From contig NW_027469084.1 in the NCBI RefSeq assembly GCF_051020765.1, positions 496,001 through 560,000 of the forward strand: DNA of 64,000 nucleotides, given 5' to 3'. The notes under the pieces are model-generated. The model did no database searches. It saw only the letters and a program-made list of their open reading frames with translations, and was not told the origin of the DNA. Each line of letters opens with the position of its first letter. Position 1 is the first letter of the stretch. Source of the DNA: Lasioglossum baleicum. Its lineage: Eukaryota; Arthropoda; Insecta; Hymenoptera; Halictidae. The position numbers and the translations under genes were made by a program. Positions 44,201 through 58,700 of this stretch are shown here, piece by piece.

Positions 44201-47200
44201 GCGTTATCACAATCTCGCAGAAGGAGGCAAACGCTGCTCTTGACCTCTCGCTGCCGATCATGTGGTCGACCACGACCGACAACGAGAGGTCCATCCCAAT
44301 AACGCCCCTTAGGACTCTGCGCGGCGCCGACCACGCAGGACATTCTCCCAGCGTATGCCGCGCAGTGTCCTGGGCCTCCTCGCAGTGGTGGCACTGCGAT
44401 CCTCCCAGTGCCAGTTATGAACACACAGTTTGACGAAACGGCGGTATGCAGGTAATTTAACTTATGCGCATGCATTGCTGCAACTTGTGCTGTATAATTT
44501 AGAATTTTTGTTACCGCGCCATCCGATTATTATACATGTGGAAATACTCGTACACGCTGCATTGTATTTTCTTCCGCACGCGACAAGGAGGGGACAGAGG
44601 CGAGGTCCGGCTAGCGTCTGTCCCATCCCCCCGTCCCACCCCCCTGGACGACCCGCATAAATCTTGAAAATATGATAAAATAAACGCTAAAATCTATAAA
44701 TGAAAACGTGTATAGATAAAATAGATCAAATAAAAGTCTATAAATAAATAAATAATAATAAGTAAATAAATACAATGGACAAACCACAACAAACACAAGA
44801 AGGGGGGGCAAAATAAAGGGGAATAAAAGATAAAGATGAACTTTATAATATAGAATATAAAATATATATAGAATAAAATGAAATATTATAAAATAAAAGG
44901 AGGGGGGTCGACCGGCAGGTCGCATCTTTGTAGAGGGGAGGGATTATTGCTCCACCTCGCCCCCCGCGACCTGCCCACCTCGGGGGCGCCTTAACGGCCA
45001 GCCCCCCTTGGCGGCGGTGGAAGTACTAAGTATTCCCACCGCCGCCATTACGTTTGCGGCCCCTTACCGGGGGACCATCGGCCTCGTCGGGGTTGCCCCG
45101 CCGATGCTAGCCTCCTGGCGGAGAGGGGGTCTGCTTCCCTCTCCCTCTCCGCTGCCTCCTTCTGCGTTATCACAATCTCGCAGAAGGAGGCAAACGCTGC
45201 TCTTGACCTCTCGCTGCCGATCATGTGGTCGACCACGACCGACAACGAGAGGTCCATCCCAATAACGCCCCTTAGGACTCTGCGCGGCGCCGACCACGCA
45301 GGACATTCTCCCAGCGTATGCCGCGCAGAGTCCTGGGCCTCCTCGCAGTGGTGGCACTGCGATCCTCCCAGTGCCAGTTATGAACACACAGTTTGACGAA
45401 ACGGCGGTATGCAGGTAATTTAACTTATGCGCATGCATTGCTGCAACTTGTGCTGTATAATTTAGAATTTTTGTTACCGCGCCATCCGATTATTATACAT
45501 GTGCAAATACCCGTACTCGCAGCATTGTATTTTCTTCCGCACGCGACAAGAAGGGGACAGAGGCGAGTTCCGGCTAGCGTCTGTCCCCTCCCCTGGTCCA
45601 CCCGCATAAAACTTAAAAATAAGATAAAATAGAAGATAAAATCAATAAATGAAAACGTGTATAGATAAAATAGATCAAATAAAAGTCAATAAATAAACAA
45701 ATAATAATAAGTAAATAAATACAATGGACAAACCAAAACAAACATAAGAAGGGAGGGGGAAAATAAAGGGGAATAAAAGATAAAGATGAAATTTATAATA
45801 TAGAATATAAAATGTATATAGAATAAAATGAAATATTATAAAATAAAAGGAGGGGGGTCGACCGGCAGGTCGCATCTTTGTAGAGGGGGGGGATTATTGC
45901 TCCACCTCGCCCCCCGCGACCTGCCCACCACGGGGGCGCCTTAACGGCCAGCCCCCCTTGGCGGCGGTGGAAGTACTAAGTATTCCCACCGCCGCCATTA
46001 CGTCTGCGGCCCCTTACCGGGGGGCCGTCGGCCTCGTCGGGGTTGCCCCGCCGATGCTAGCCTCCTGGCCGAGAGTGGTCGGCTTCCCTCTCCCTCTCCG
46101 CTGCCTCCTTCTGCGTTATCACAATCTCGCAGAAGGAGGCAAACGCTGCTCTTGACCTCTCGCTGCCGATCATGTGGTCGACCACGACCGACAACGAGAG
46201 GTCCATCCCAATAACGCCCCTTAGGACTCTGCGCGGCGCCGACCACGCAGGACATTCTCCCAGCGTATGCCGCGCAGAGTCCTGGGCCTCCTCGCAGTGG
46301 TGGCACTGCGATCCTCCCAGTGCCAGTTATGAACACACAGTTTGACGAAACGGCGGTATGCAGGTAATTTAACTTATGCGCATGCATTGCTGCAACTTGT
46401 GCTGTATAATTTAGAATTTTTGTTACCGCGCCATCCGATTATTATACATGTGGAAATACTCGTACACGCTGCATTGTATTTTCTTCCGCACGCGACAAGG
46501 AGGGGACAGAGGCGAGGTCCGGCTAGCGTCTGTCCCATCCCCCCGTCCCACCCCCCTGGACGACCCGCATAAATCTTGAAAATATGATAAAATAAACGCT
46601 AAAATCTATAAATGAAAACGTGTATAGATAAAATAGATCAAATAAAAGTCTATAAATAATTAAATAATAATAAGTAAATAAATACAATGGACAAACCACA
46701 ACAAACACAAGAAGGGGGGGCAAAATAAAGGGGAATAAAAGATAAAGATGAACTTTATAATATAGAATATAAAATATATATAGAATAAAATGAAATATTA
46801 TAAAATAAAAGGAGGGGGGTCGACCGGCAGGTCGCATCTTTGTAGAGGGGAGGGATTATTGCTCCACCTCGCCCCCCGCGACCTGCCCACCTCGGAGGCG
46901 CCTTAACGGCCAGCCCCCCTTGGCGGCGGTGGAAGTACTAAGTAGTCCCACCGCCGCCATTACGTCTGCAGCCCCTTACCAGGAGGCCGTCGGCCTCGTC
47001 GGGGTTGCCCCGCCGATGCTAGCCTCCTGGCCGAGAGTGGTCGGCTTCGCTCTCCCTCTCCGCTGCCTCCTTCTGCGTTATCACAATCTCGCAGAAGGAG
47101 GCAAACGCTGCTCTTGACCTCTCACTGCCGATCATGTGGTCCACCACGACCGACAATGAGAGGTCCATCCCAATAACGCCCCTTAGGACTCTGCGCGGCG

Positions 47201-49791
47201 CCGACCACGCAGGACATTCTCCCAGCGTATGCCGCGCAGAGTCCTGGGCCTCCTCGCAGTGGTGGCACTGCGATCCTCCCAGTGCCAGTTATGAACACAC
47301 AGTTTGACGAAACGGCGGTATGCAGGTAATTTAACTTATGCGCATGCATTGCTGCAACTTGTGCTGTATAATTTAGAATTTTTGTTACCGCGCCATCCGA
47401 TTATTATACATGTGGAAATACTCGTACACGCTGCATTGTATTTTCTTCCGCACGCGACAAGGAGGGGACAGAGGCGAGGTCCGGCTAGCGTCTGTCCCAT
47501 CCCCCCGTCCCACCCCCCTGGTCGACCCGCATAAATCTTGAAAATATGATAAAATAAACTATAAAATCTATAAATGAAAACGTGTATAGATAAAATAGAT
47601 CAAATAAAAGTCTATAAATAAATAAATAATAATAAGTAAATAAATACAATGGACAAACCACAACAAACACAAGAAGGGGGGGCAAAATAAAGGGGAATAA
47701 AAGATAAAGATGAACTTTATAATATAGAATATAAAATATATATAGAATAAAATGAAATATTATAAAATAAAAGGAGGGGGGTCGACCGGCAGGTCGCATC
47801 TTTGTAGAGGGGAGGGATTATTGCTCCACCTCGCCCCCCGCGACCTGCCCACCTCGGGGGCGCCTTAACGGCCAGCCCCCCTTGGCGGCGGTGGAAGTAC
47901 TAAGTAGTCCCACCGCCGCCATTACGTCTGCAGCCCCTTACCGGGGGACCATCGGCCTCGTCGGGGTTGCCCCGCCGATGCTAGCCTCCTGGCGGAGAGG
48001 GGGTCGGCTTGCCTCTCCCTCTCCGCTGCCTACTTCTGCGTTATCACAATCTCGCAGAAGGAGGCAAACGCTGCTCTTGACCTCTCGCTGCCGATCATGT
48101 GGTCGACCATGACCAGCAACGAGAGGTCCATCCCAATAACGCCCCTTAGGACTCTGCGCGGCGCCGACCACGCAGGACATTCTCCCAGCGTATGCCGCGC
48201 AGAGTCCTGGGCCTCCTCGCAGTGGTGGCACTGCGATCCTCCCAGTGCCAGTTATGAACACACAGTTTGACGAAACGGCGGTATGCAGGTAATTTAACTT
48301 ATGCGCATGCATTGCTGCAACTTGTGCTGTATAATTTAGAATTTTTGTTACCGCGCCATCCGATTTTTATACATGTGCAAATACCCGTGCTCGCAGCATT
48401 GTATTTTCTTCCGCACGCGACAAGAAGGGGACAGAGGCGAGTTCCGGCTAGCGTCTGTCCCCTCCCCTGGTCCACCCGCATAAAACTTAAAAATAAGATA
48501 AAATAGAAGATAAAATCAATAAATGAAAACGTGTATAGATAAAATAGATCAAATAAAAGTCAATAAATAAACAAATAATAATAAGTAAATAAATACAATG
48601 GACAAACCACAACAAACATAAGAAGGGGGGGGAAAATAAAGGGGAATAAAAGATAAAGATGAAATTTATAATATAGAATATAAAATGTATATAGAATAAA
48701 ATGAAATATTATAAAATAAAAGGAGGGGGGTCGACCGGCAGGTCGCATCTTTGTAGAGGGGGGGGATTATTGCTCCACCTCGCCCCCCGCGACCTGCCCA
48801 CCACGGGGGCGCCTTAACGGCCAGCCCCCCTTGGCGGCGGTGGAAGTACTAAGTATTCCCACCGCCGCCATTACGTCTGCGGCCCTTTACCGGGGGCCGT
48901 CGGCCTCGTCGGGGTTGCCCCGCCGATGCTAGCCTCCTGGCCGAGAGTGGTCGGCTTCCCTCTCCCTCTCCGCTGCCTCCTTCTGCGTTATCACAATCTC
49001 GCAGAAGGAGGCAAACGCTGCTCTTGACCTCTCGCTGCCGATCATGTGGTCGACCACGACCGACAACGAGAGGTCCATCCCAATAACGCCCCTTAGGACT
49101 CTGCGCGGCGCCGACCACGCAGGGCATTCTCCCAGCGTATGCCGCGCAGTGTCCTGGGCCTCCTCGCAGTGGTGGCACTGCGATCCTCCCAGTGCCAGTT
49201 ATGAACACACAGTTTGACGAAACGGCGGTATGCAAGTAATTTAACTTATGCGCATGCATTGCTGCAACTTGTGCTGTATAATTTAGAATTTTTGTTACCG
49301 CGCCATCCGATTATTATACATGTGGAAATACTCGTACACGCTGCATTGTATTTTCTCCCGCACGCGACAAGGAGGGGACAGAGGCGAGGTCCGGCTAGCG
49401 TCTGTCCCATCCCCCCGTCCCACCCCCCTGGACGACCCGCATAAATCTTGAAAATATGATAAAATAAACGCTAGAATCTATAAATGAAAACGTGTATAGA
49501 TAAAATAGATCAAATAAAAGTCTATAAATAAATAAATAATAATAAGTAAATAAATACAATGGACAAACCACAACAAACACAAGAAGGGGGGGCAAAATAA
49601 AGGGGAATAAAAGATAAAGATGAACTTTATAATATAGAATATAAAATATATATAGAATAAAATGAAATATTATAAAATAAAAGGAGGGGGGTCGACCGGC
49701 AGGTCGCATCTTTGTAGAGGGGAGGGATTATTGCTCCACCTCGCCCCCCGCGACCTGCCCACCTCGGGGGCGCCTTAACGGCCAGCCCCCC
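38280..49791. repeat. Higher-order repeat copy, 12 monomers (about 11.5 kb)
   Basis: Its first seven monomers (anchors 38280 to 44046) match those at 49792 to 55558 at a constant offset of 11,512 bp, sharing private marks: CTCCTAGCAG in the first, the TAG-bearing CCTCTAGCTG in the second, GGGATTGCC in the third, AGGACACTG in the fourth and CTCGGGTTCGCC before the sixth. Its last monomers (45958 to 48829) match 59379 to 62248 at an offset of about 13,420 bp. Confidence 0.88.
43836..43848 (+). repeat. Variable poly-G run of the monomer (longest seen, 13 G)
   Basis: After ACATAAGAA or ACACAAGAA each monomer has a G-run followed by AAAATAAAGGGG. Observed lengths range from 6 (interrupted by T, near 22325) through 8 (2338-2345) and 11 (34236-34246) to 13 here. 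One subclass has GGGAGGGGG. Confidence 0.85.
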
Positions 49792-52700
49792 TTGGCGGCG
49801 GTGGAAGTACTAAGTAGTCCCACCGCCGCCATTACGTCTGCAGCCCCTTACCAGGAGGCCGTCGGCCTCGTCGGGGTTGCCCCGCCGATGCTAGCCTCCT
49901 GGCCGAGAGTGGTCGGCTTCCCTCTCCCTCTCCGCTGCCTCCTTCTGCGTTATCACAATCTCGCAGAAGGAGGCAAACGCTGCTCTTGACCTCTCACTGC
50001 CGATCATGTGGTCCACCACGACCGACAACGAGAGGTCCATCCCAATAACGCCCCTTAGGACTCTGCGCGGCGCCGACCACGCAGGACATTCTCCCAGCGT
50101 ATGCCGCGCAGAGTCCTGGGCCTCCTAGCAGTGGTGGCACTGCGATCCTCCCAGTGCCAGTTATGAACACACAGTTTGACGAAACGGCGGTATGCAGGTA
50201 ATTTAACTTATGCGCATGCATTGCTGCAACTTGTGCTGTATAATTTAGAATTTTTGTTACCGCGCCATCCGATTATTATACATGTGGAAATACTCGTACA
50301 CGCTGCATTGTATTTTCTTCCGCACGCGACAAGGAGGGGACAGAGGCGAGGTCCGGCTAGCGTCTGTCCCATCCCCCCGTCCCACCCCCCTGGTCGACCC
50401 GTATAAATCTTGAAAATATGATAAAATAAACTATAAAATCTATAAATGAAAACGTGTATAGATAAAATAGATCAAATAAAAGTCTATAAATAAATAAATA
50501 ATAATAAGTAAATAAATACAATGGACAAACCACAACAAACACAAGAAGGGGGGGCAAAATAAAGGGGAATAAAAGATAAAGATGAACTTTATAATATAGA
50601 ATATAAAATATATATAGAGTAAAATGAAATATTATAAAATAAAAGGAGGGGGGTCGACCGGCAGGTCGCATCTTTGTAGAGGGGAGGGATTATTGCTCCA
50701 CCTCGCCCCCCGCGACCTGCCCACCTCGGGGGCGCCTTAACGGCCAGCCCCCCTTGGCGGCGGTGGAAGTACTAAGTAGTCCCACCGCCGCCATTACGTC
50801 TGCAGCCCCTTACCGGGGGACCATCGGCCTCGTCGGGGTTGCCCCGCCGATGCTAGCCTCCTGGCGGAGAGGGGGTCGGCTTGCCTCTCCCTCTCCGCTG
50901 CCTCCTTCTGCGTTATCACAATCTCGCAGAAGGAGGCAAACGCTGCTCTTGACCTCTAGCTGCCGATCATGTGGTCGACCATGACCGGCAACGAGAGGTC
51001 CATCCCAATAACGCCCCTTAGGACTCTGCGCGGCGCCGACCACGCAGGACATTCTCCCAGCGTATGCCGCGCAGAGTCCTGGGCCTCCTCTCAGTGGTGG
51101 CACTGCGATCCTCCCGGTGCCAGTTATGAACACACAGTTTGACGAAACGGCGGTATGCAGGTAATTTAACTTATGCGCATGCATTGCTGCAACTTGTGCT
51201 GTATAATTTAGAATTTTTGTTACCGCGCCATCCGATTATTATACATGTGGAAATACTCGTACACGCTGCATTGTATTTTCTTCCGCACGCGACAAGGAGG
51301 GGACAGAGGCGAGGTCCGGCTAGCGTCTGTCCCCTCCCCCCGTCCCACCCCCCTGGTCGGCCCACATAAAACTTAAAAATATGATGAAATAAACGATAAA
51401 ATCTATAAATGAAAACGTGTATAGATAAAATAGATAAAATAAAAGTCAATAAATAAATAAATAATAATAAGTAAATAAATACAATGGACAAACCACAACA
51501 AACATAAGAAGGGGGGGGGCAAAATAAAGGGGAATAAAAGATGAAGATGAAATTTATAATATAGAATATGAAATATATATAGAATAAAATGAAATATTAT
51601 AAAATAAAAGGAGGGGGGTCGACCGGCAGGTCGCATCTTTGTAGAGGGGGGGATTATTGCTCCACCTCGCCCCCCGCGACCTGCCCACCTCGGGGGCGCC
51701 ATAACGGCCAGCCCCCCTTGGCGGCGGTGGAAGTACTAAGTAGTCCCACCGCCGCCATTACGTCTGCAGCCCCTTACCGGGAGGCCGTCGGCCTCGTCGG
51801 GATTGCCCCGCCGATGCTAGCCTCCTGGCGGAGAGGGGGTCGGCTTCCCTCTCCCTCTCCGCTGCCTCCTTCTGCGTTATCATAATCTCGCACAAGGAGG
51901 CAAACGTTGCTCTTGACCTCTCGCTGCCGATCATGTGGTCCACCACGACCGACAACGAGAGGTCCATCCCAATAACGCCCCTTAGGACTCTGCGCGGCGC
52001 CGACCACGCAGGACATTCTCCCAGCGTATGCCGCGCAGAGTCCTGGGCCTCCTCGCAGTGGTGGCACTGCGATCCTCCCAGTGCCAGTTATGAACACACA
52101 GTTTGACGAAACGGCGGTATGCAGGTAATTTAACTTATGCGCATGCATTGCTGCAACTTGTGCTGTATAATTTAGAATTTTTGTTACCGCGCCATCCGAT
52201 TATTATACATGTGGAAATACTCGTACACGCTGCATTGTATTTTCTTCCGCACGCGACAAGGAGGGGACAGAGGCGAGGTCCGGCTAGCGTCTGTCCCATC
52301 CCCCCGTCCCACCCCCCTGGTCGACCCGCATAAATCTTGAAAATATGATAAAATAAACTATAAAATCTATAAATGAAAACGTGTATAGATAAAATAGATC
52401 AAATAAAAGTCTATAAATAAATAAATAATAATAAGTAAATAAATACAATGGACAAACCACAACAAACACAAGAAGGGGGGGCAAAATAAAGGGGAATAAA
52501 AGATAAAGATGAACTTTATAATATAGAATATAAAATATATATAGAATAAAATGAAATATTATAAAATAAAAGGAGGGGGGTCGACCGGCAGGTCGCATCT
52601 TTGTAGAGGGGAGGGATTATTGCTCCACCTCGCCCCCCGCGACCTGCCCACCTCGGGGGCGCCTTAACGGCCAGCCCCCCTTGGCGGCGGTGGAAGTACT

Positions 52701-55700
52701 AAGTAGTCCCACCGCCGCCATTACGTCTGCAGCCCCTTACCGGGAGGCCGTCGGCCTCGTCGGGGTTGCCCCGCCGATGCTAGCCTCCTGGCCGAGAGTG
52801 GTCGGCTTCCCTCTCCCTCTCCGCTGCCTCCTTCTGCGTTATCACAATCTCGCAGAAGGAGGCAAACGCTGCTCTTGACCTCTCACTGCCGATCATGTGG
52901 TCCACCACGACCGACAACGAGAGGTCCATCCCAATAACGCCCCTTAGGACACTGCGCGGCGCCGACCACGCAGGACATTCTCCCAGCGTATGCCGCGCAG
53001 AGTCCTGGGCCTCCTCGCAGTGGTGGCACTGCGATCCTCCCAGTGCCAGTTATGAACACACAGTTTGACGAAACGGCGGTATGCAGGTAATTTAACTTAT
53101 GCGCATGCATTGCTGCAACTTGTGCTGTATAATTTAGAATTTTTGTTACCGCGCCATCCGATTATTATACATGTGGAAATACTCGTACACGCAGCATTGT
53201 ATTTTCTTCCGCACGCGACAAGGAGGGGACAGAGGCGAGGTCCGGCTAGCGTCTGTCCCCTCCCCCCGTCCCACCCCCCTGGTCGGCCCGCATAAAACTT
53301 AAAAATATGATAAAATAAACGATAAAATCTATAAATGAAAACGTGTATAGATAAAATAGATAAAATAAAAGTCAATAAATAAATAAATAATAATAAGTAA
53401 ATAAATACAATGGACAAACCACAACAAACATAAGAAGGGGGGGGCAAAATAAAGGGGAATAAAAGATAAAGATGAAATTTATAATATAGAATATGAAATA
53501 TATATAGAATAAAATGAAATATTATAAAATAAAAGGAGGGGGGTCGACCGGCAGGTCGCATCTTTGTAGAGGGGAGGGATTATTGCTCCACCTCGCCCCC
53601 CGCGACCTGCCCACCTCGGGGGCGCCTTAAAGGCCAGCCCCCCTTGGCGGCGGTGGAAGTACTAAGTAGTCCCACCGCCGCCATTACGTCTGCAGCCCCT
53701 TACCGGGGGACCATCGGCCTCGTCGGGGTTGCCCCGCCGATGCTAGCCTCCTGGCGGAGAGGGGGTCGGCTTGCCTCTCCCTCTCCGCTGCCTCCTTCTG
53801 CGTTATCACAATCTCGCAGAAGGAGGCAAACGCTGCTCTTGACCTCTCGCTGCCGATCATGTGGTCGACCATGACCAGCAACGAGAGGTCCATCCCAATA
53901 ACGCCCCTTAGGACTCTGCGCGGCGCCGACCACGCAGGACATTCTCCCAGCGTATGCCGCGCAGAGTCCTGGGCCTCCTCGCAGTGGTGGCACTGCGATC
54001 CTCCCAGTGCCAGTTATGAACACACAGTTTGACGAAACGGCGGTATGCAGGTAATTTAACTTATGCGCATGCATTGCTGCAACTTGTGCTGTATAATTTA
54101 GAATTTTTGTTACCGCGCCATCCGATTATTATACATGTGGAAATACTCGTACACGCTGCATTGTATTTTCTTCCGCACGCGACAAGGAGGGGACAGAGGC
54201 GAGGTCCGGCTAGCGTCTGTCCCATCCCCCCGTCCCACCCCCCTGGTCGACCCGCATAAATCTTGAAAATATGATAAAATAAACTATAAAATCTATAAAT
54301 GAAAACGTGTATAGATAAAATAGATCAAATAAAAGTCTATAAATAAATAAATAATAATAAGTAAATAAATACAATGGACAAACCACAACAAACACAAGAA
54401 GGGGGGGCAAAATAAAGGGGAATAAAAGATAAAGATGAACTTTATAATATAGAATATAAAATATATATAGAATAAAATGAAATATTATAAAATAAAAGGA
54501 GGGGGGTCGACCGGCAGGTCGCATCTTTGTAGAGGGGAGGGATTATTGCTCCACCTCGCCCCCCGCGACCTGCCCACCTCGGGTTCGCCTTAACGGCCAG
54601 CCCCCCTTGGCGGCGGTGGAAGTACTAAGTAGTCCCACCGCCGCCATTACGTCTGCAGCCCCTTACCGGGGGACCATCGGCCTCGTCGGGGTTGCCCCGC
54701 CGATGCTAGCCTCCTGGCCGAGAGTGGTCGGCTTCCCTCTCCCTCTCCGCTGCCTCCTTCTGCGTTATCACAATCTCGCAGAAGGAGGCAAACGCTGCTC
54801 TTGACCTCTCGCTGCCGATCATGTGGTCGACCACGACCGACAACGAGAGGTCCATCCCAATAACGCCCCTTAGGACTCTGCGCGGCGCCGACCACGCAGG
54901 ACATTCTCCCAGCGTATGCCGCGCAGTGTCCTGGGCCTCCTCGCAGTGGTGGCACTGCGATCCTCCCAGTGCCAGTTATGAACACACAGTTTGACGAAAC
55001 GGCGGTATGCAGGTAATTTAACTTATGCGCATGCATTGCTGCAACTTGTGCTGTATAATTTAGAATTTTTGTTACCGCGCCATCCGATTTTTATACATGT
55101 GCAAATACCCGTACTCGCAGCATTGTATTTTCTTCCGCACGCGACAAGAAGGGGACAGAGGCGAGTTCCGGCTAGCGTCTGTCCCCTCCCCTGGTCCACC
55201 CGCATAAAACTTAAAAATAAGATAAAATAGAAGATAAAATCAATAAATGAAAACGTGTATAGATAAAATAGATCAAATAAAAGTCAATAAATAAACAAAT
55301 AATAATAAGTAAATAAATACAATGGACAAACCACAACAAACATAAGAAGGGGGGGGGGGAAAATAAAGGGGAATAAAAGATAAAGATGAAATTTATAATA
55401 TAGAATATAAAATGTATATAGCATAAAATGAAATATTATAAAATAAAAGGAGGGGGGTCGACCGGCAGGTCGCATCTTTGTAGAGGGGGGGGATTATTGC
55501 TCCACCTCGCCCCCCGCGACCTGCCCACCACGGGGGCGCCTTAACGGCCAGCCCCCCTTGGCGGCGGTGGAAGTACTAAGTATTCCCACCGCCGCCATTA
55601 CGTCTGCGGCCCCTTACCGGGGGGCCGTCGGCCTCGTCGGGGTTGCCCCGCCGATGCTAGCCTCCTGGCCGAGAGTGGTCGGCTTCCCTCTCCCTCTCCG

Positions 55701-58700
55701 CTGCCTCCTTCTGCGTTATCACAATCTCGCAGAAGGAGGCAAACGCTGCTCTTGACCTCTCGCTGCCGATCATGTGGTCGACCACGACCGACAACGAGAG
55801 GTCCATCCCAATAACGCCCCTTAGGACTCTGCGCGGCGCCGACCACGCAGGACATTCTCCCAGCGTATGCCGCGCAGTGTCCTGGGCCTCCTCGCAGTGG
55901 TGGCACTGCGATCCTCCCAGTGCCAGTTATGAACACACAGTTTGACGAAACGGCGGTATGCAGGTAATTTAACTTATGCGCATGCATTGCTGCAACTTGT
56001 GCTGTATAATTTAGAATTTTTGTTACCGCGCCATCCGATTATTATACATGTGGAAATACTCGTACACGCTGCATTGTATTTTCTTCCGCACGCGACAAGG
56101 AGGGGACAGAGGCGAGGTCCGGCTAGCGTCTGTCCCATCCCCCCGTCCCACCCCCCTGGACGACCCGCATAAATCTTGAAAATATGATAAAATAAACGCT
56201 AAAATCTATAAATGAAAACGTGTATAGATAAAATAGATCAAATAAAAGTCTATAAATAAATAAATAATAATAAGTAAATAAATACAATGGACAAACCACA
56301 ACAAACACAAGAAGGGGGGGCAAAATAAAGGGGAATAAAAGATAAAGATGAACTTTATAATATAGAATATAAAATATATATAGAATAAAATGAAATATTA
56401 TAAAATAAAAGGAGGGGGGTCGACCGGCAGGTCGCATCTTTGTAGAGGGGAGGGATTATTGCTCCACCTCGCCCCCCGCGACCGGCCCACCTCGGGGGCG
56501 CCTTAACGGCCAGCCCCCCTTGGCGGCGGTGGAAGTACTAAGTAGTCCCACCGCCGCCATTACGTCTGCAGCCCCTTACCAGGAGGCCGTCCGCCTCGTC
56601 GGGGTTGCCCCGCCGATGCTAGGCTCCTGGCCGAGAGTGGTCGGCTTCCCTCTCCCTCTCCGCTGCCTCCTTCTGCGTTATCACAATCTCGCAGAAGGAG
56701 GCAAACGCTGCTCTTGACCTCTCACTGCCGATCATGTGGTCCACCACGACCGACAACGAGAGGTCCATCCCAATAACGCCCCTTAGGACTCTGCGCGGCG
56801 CCGACCACGCAGGACATTCTCCCAGCGTATGCCGCGCAGAGTCCTGGGCCTCCTCGCAGTGGTGGCACTGCGATCCTCCCAGTGCCAGTTATGAACACAC
56901 AGTTTGACGAAACGGCGGTATGCAGGTAATTTAACTTATGCGCATGCATTGCTGCAACTTGTGCTGTATAATTTAGAATTTTTGTTACCGCGCCATCCGA
57001 TTATTATACATGTGGAAATACTCGTACACGCTGCATTGAATTTCCTAGCGCACGCGACAAGGAGGGGACAGAGGCGAGGTCCGGCTAGCGTCTGTCCCAT
57101 CCCCCCGTCCCACCCCCCTGGTCGACCCGCATAAATCTTGAAAATATGATAAAATAAACTATAAAATCTATAAATGAAAACGTGTATAGATAAAATAGAT
57201 CAAATAAAAGTCTATAAATAAATAAATAATAATAAGTAAATAAATACAATGGACAAACCACAACAAACACAAGAAGGGGGGGCAAAATAAAGGGGAATAA
57301 AAGATAAAGATGAACTTTATAATATAGAATATAAAATATATATAGAATAAAATGAAATATTATAAAATAAAAGGAGGGGGGTCGACCGGCAGGTCGCATC
57401 TTTGTAGAGGGGAGGGATTATTGCTCCACCTCGCCCCCCGCGACCTGCCCACCTCGGGGGCGCCTTAACGGCCAGCCCCCCTTGGCGGCGGTGGAAGTAC
57501 TAAGTATTCCCACCGCCGCCATTACGTTTGCGGCCCCTTACCGGGGGACCATCGGCCTCGTCGGGGTTGCCCCGCCGATGCTAGCCTCCTGGCGGAGAGG
57601 GGGTCTGCTTCCCTCTCCCTCTCCGCTGCCTCCTTCTGCGTTATCACAATCTCGCAGAAGGAGGCAAACGCTGCTCTTGACCTCTCGCTGCCGATCATGT
57701 GGTCGACCACGACCGACAACGAGAGGTCCATCCCAATAACGCCCCTTAGGACTCTGCGCGGCGCCGACCACGCAGGACATTCTCCCAGCGTATGCCGCGC
57801 AGAGTCCTGGGCCTCCTCGCAGTGGTGGCACTGCGATCCTCCCAGTGCCAGTTATGAACACACAGTTTGACGAAACGGCGGTATGCAGGTAATTTAACTT
57901 ATGCGCATGCATTGCTGCAACTTGTGCTGTATAATTTAGAATTTTTGTTACCGCGCCATCCGATTATTATACATGTGCAAATACCCGTACTCGCAGCATT
58001 GTATTTTCTTCCGCACGCGACAAGAAGGGGACAGAGGCGAGTTCCGGCTAGCGTCTGTCCCCTCCCCTGGTCCACCCGCATAAAACTTAAAAATAAGATA
58101 AAATAGAAGATAAAATCAATAAATGAAAACGTGTATAGATAAAATAGATCAAATAAAAGTCAATAAATAAACAAATAATAATAAGTAAATAAATACAATG
58201 GACAAACCAAAACAAACATAAGAAGGGAGGGGGAAAATAAAGGGGAATAAAAGATAAAGATGAAATTTATAATATAGAATATAAAATGTATATAGAATAA
58301 AATGAAATATTATAAAATAAAAGGAGGGGGGTCGACCGGCAGGTCGCATCTTTGTAGAGGGGGGGGATTATTGCTCCACCTCGCCCCCCGCGACCTGCCC
58401 ACCACGGGGGCGCCTTAACGGCCAGCCCCCCTTGGCGGCGGTGGAAGTACTAAGTATTCCCACCGCCGCCATTACGTCTGCGGCCCCTTACCGGGGGGCC
58501 GTCGGCCTCGTCGGGGTTGCCCCGCCGATGCTAGCCTCCTGGCCGAGAGTGGTCGGCTTCCCTCTCCCTCTCCGCTGCCTCCTTCTGCGTTATCACAATC
58601 TCGCAGAAGGAGGCAAACGCTGCTCTTGACCTCTCGCTGCCGATCATGTGGTCGACCACGACCGACAACGAGAGGTCCATCCCAATAACGCCCCTTAGGA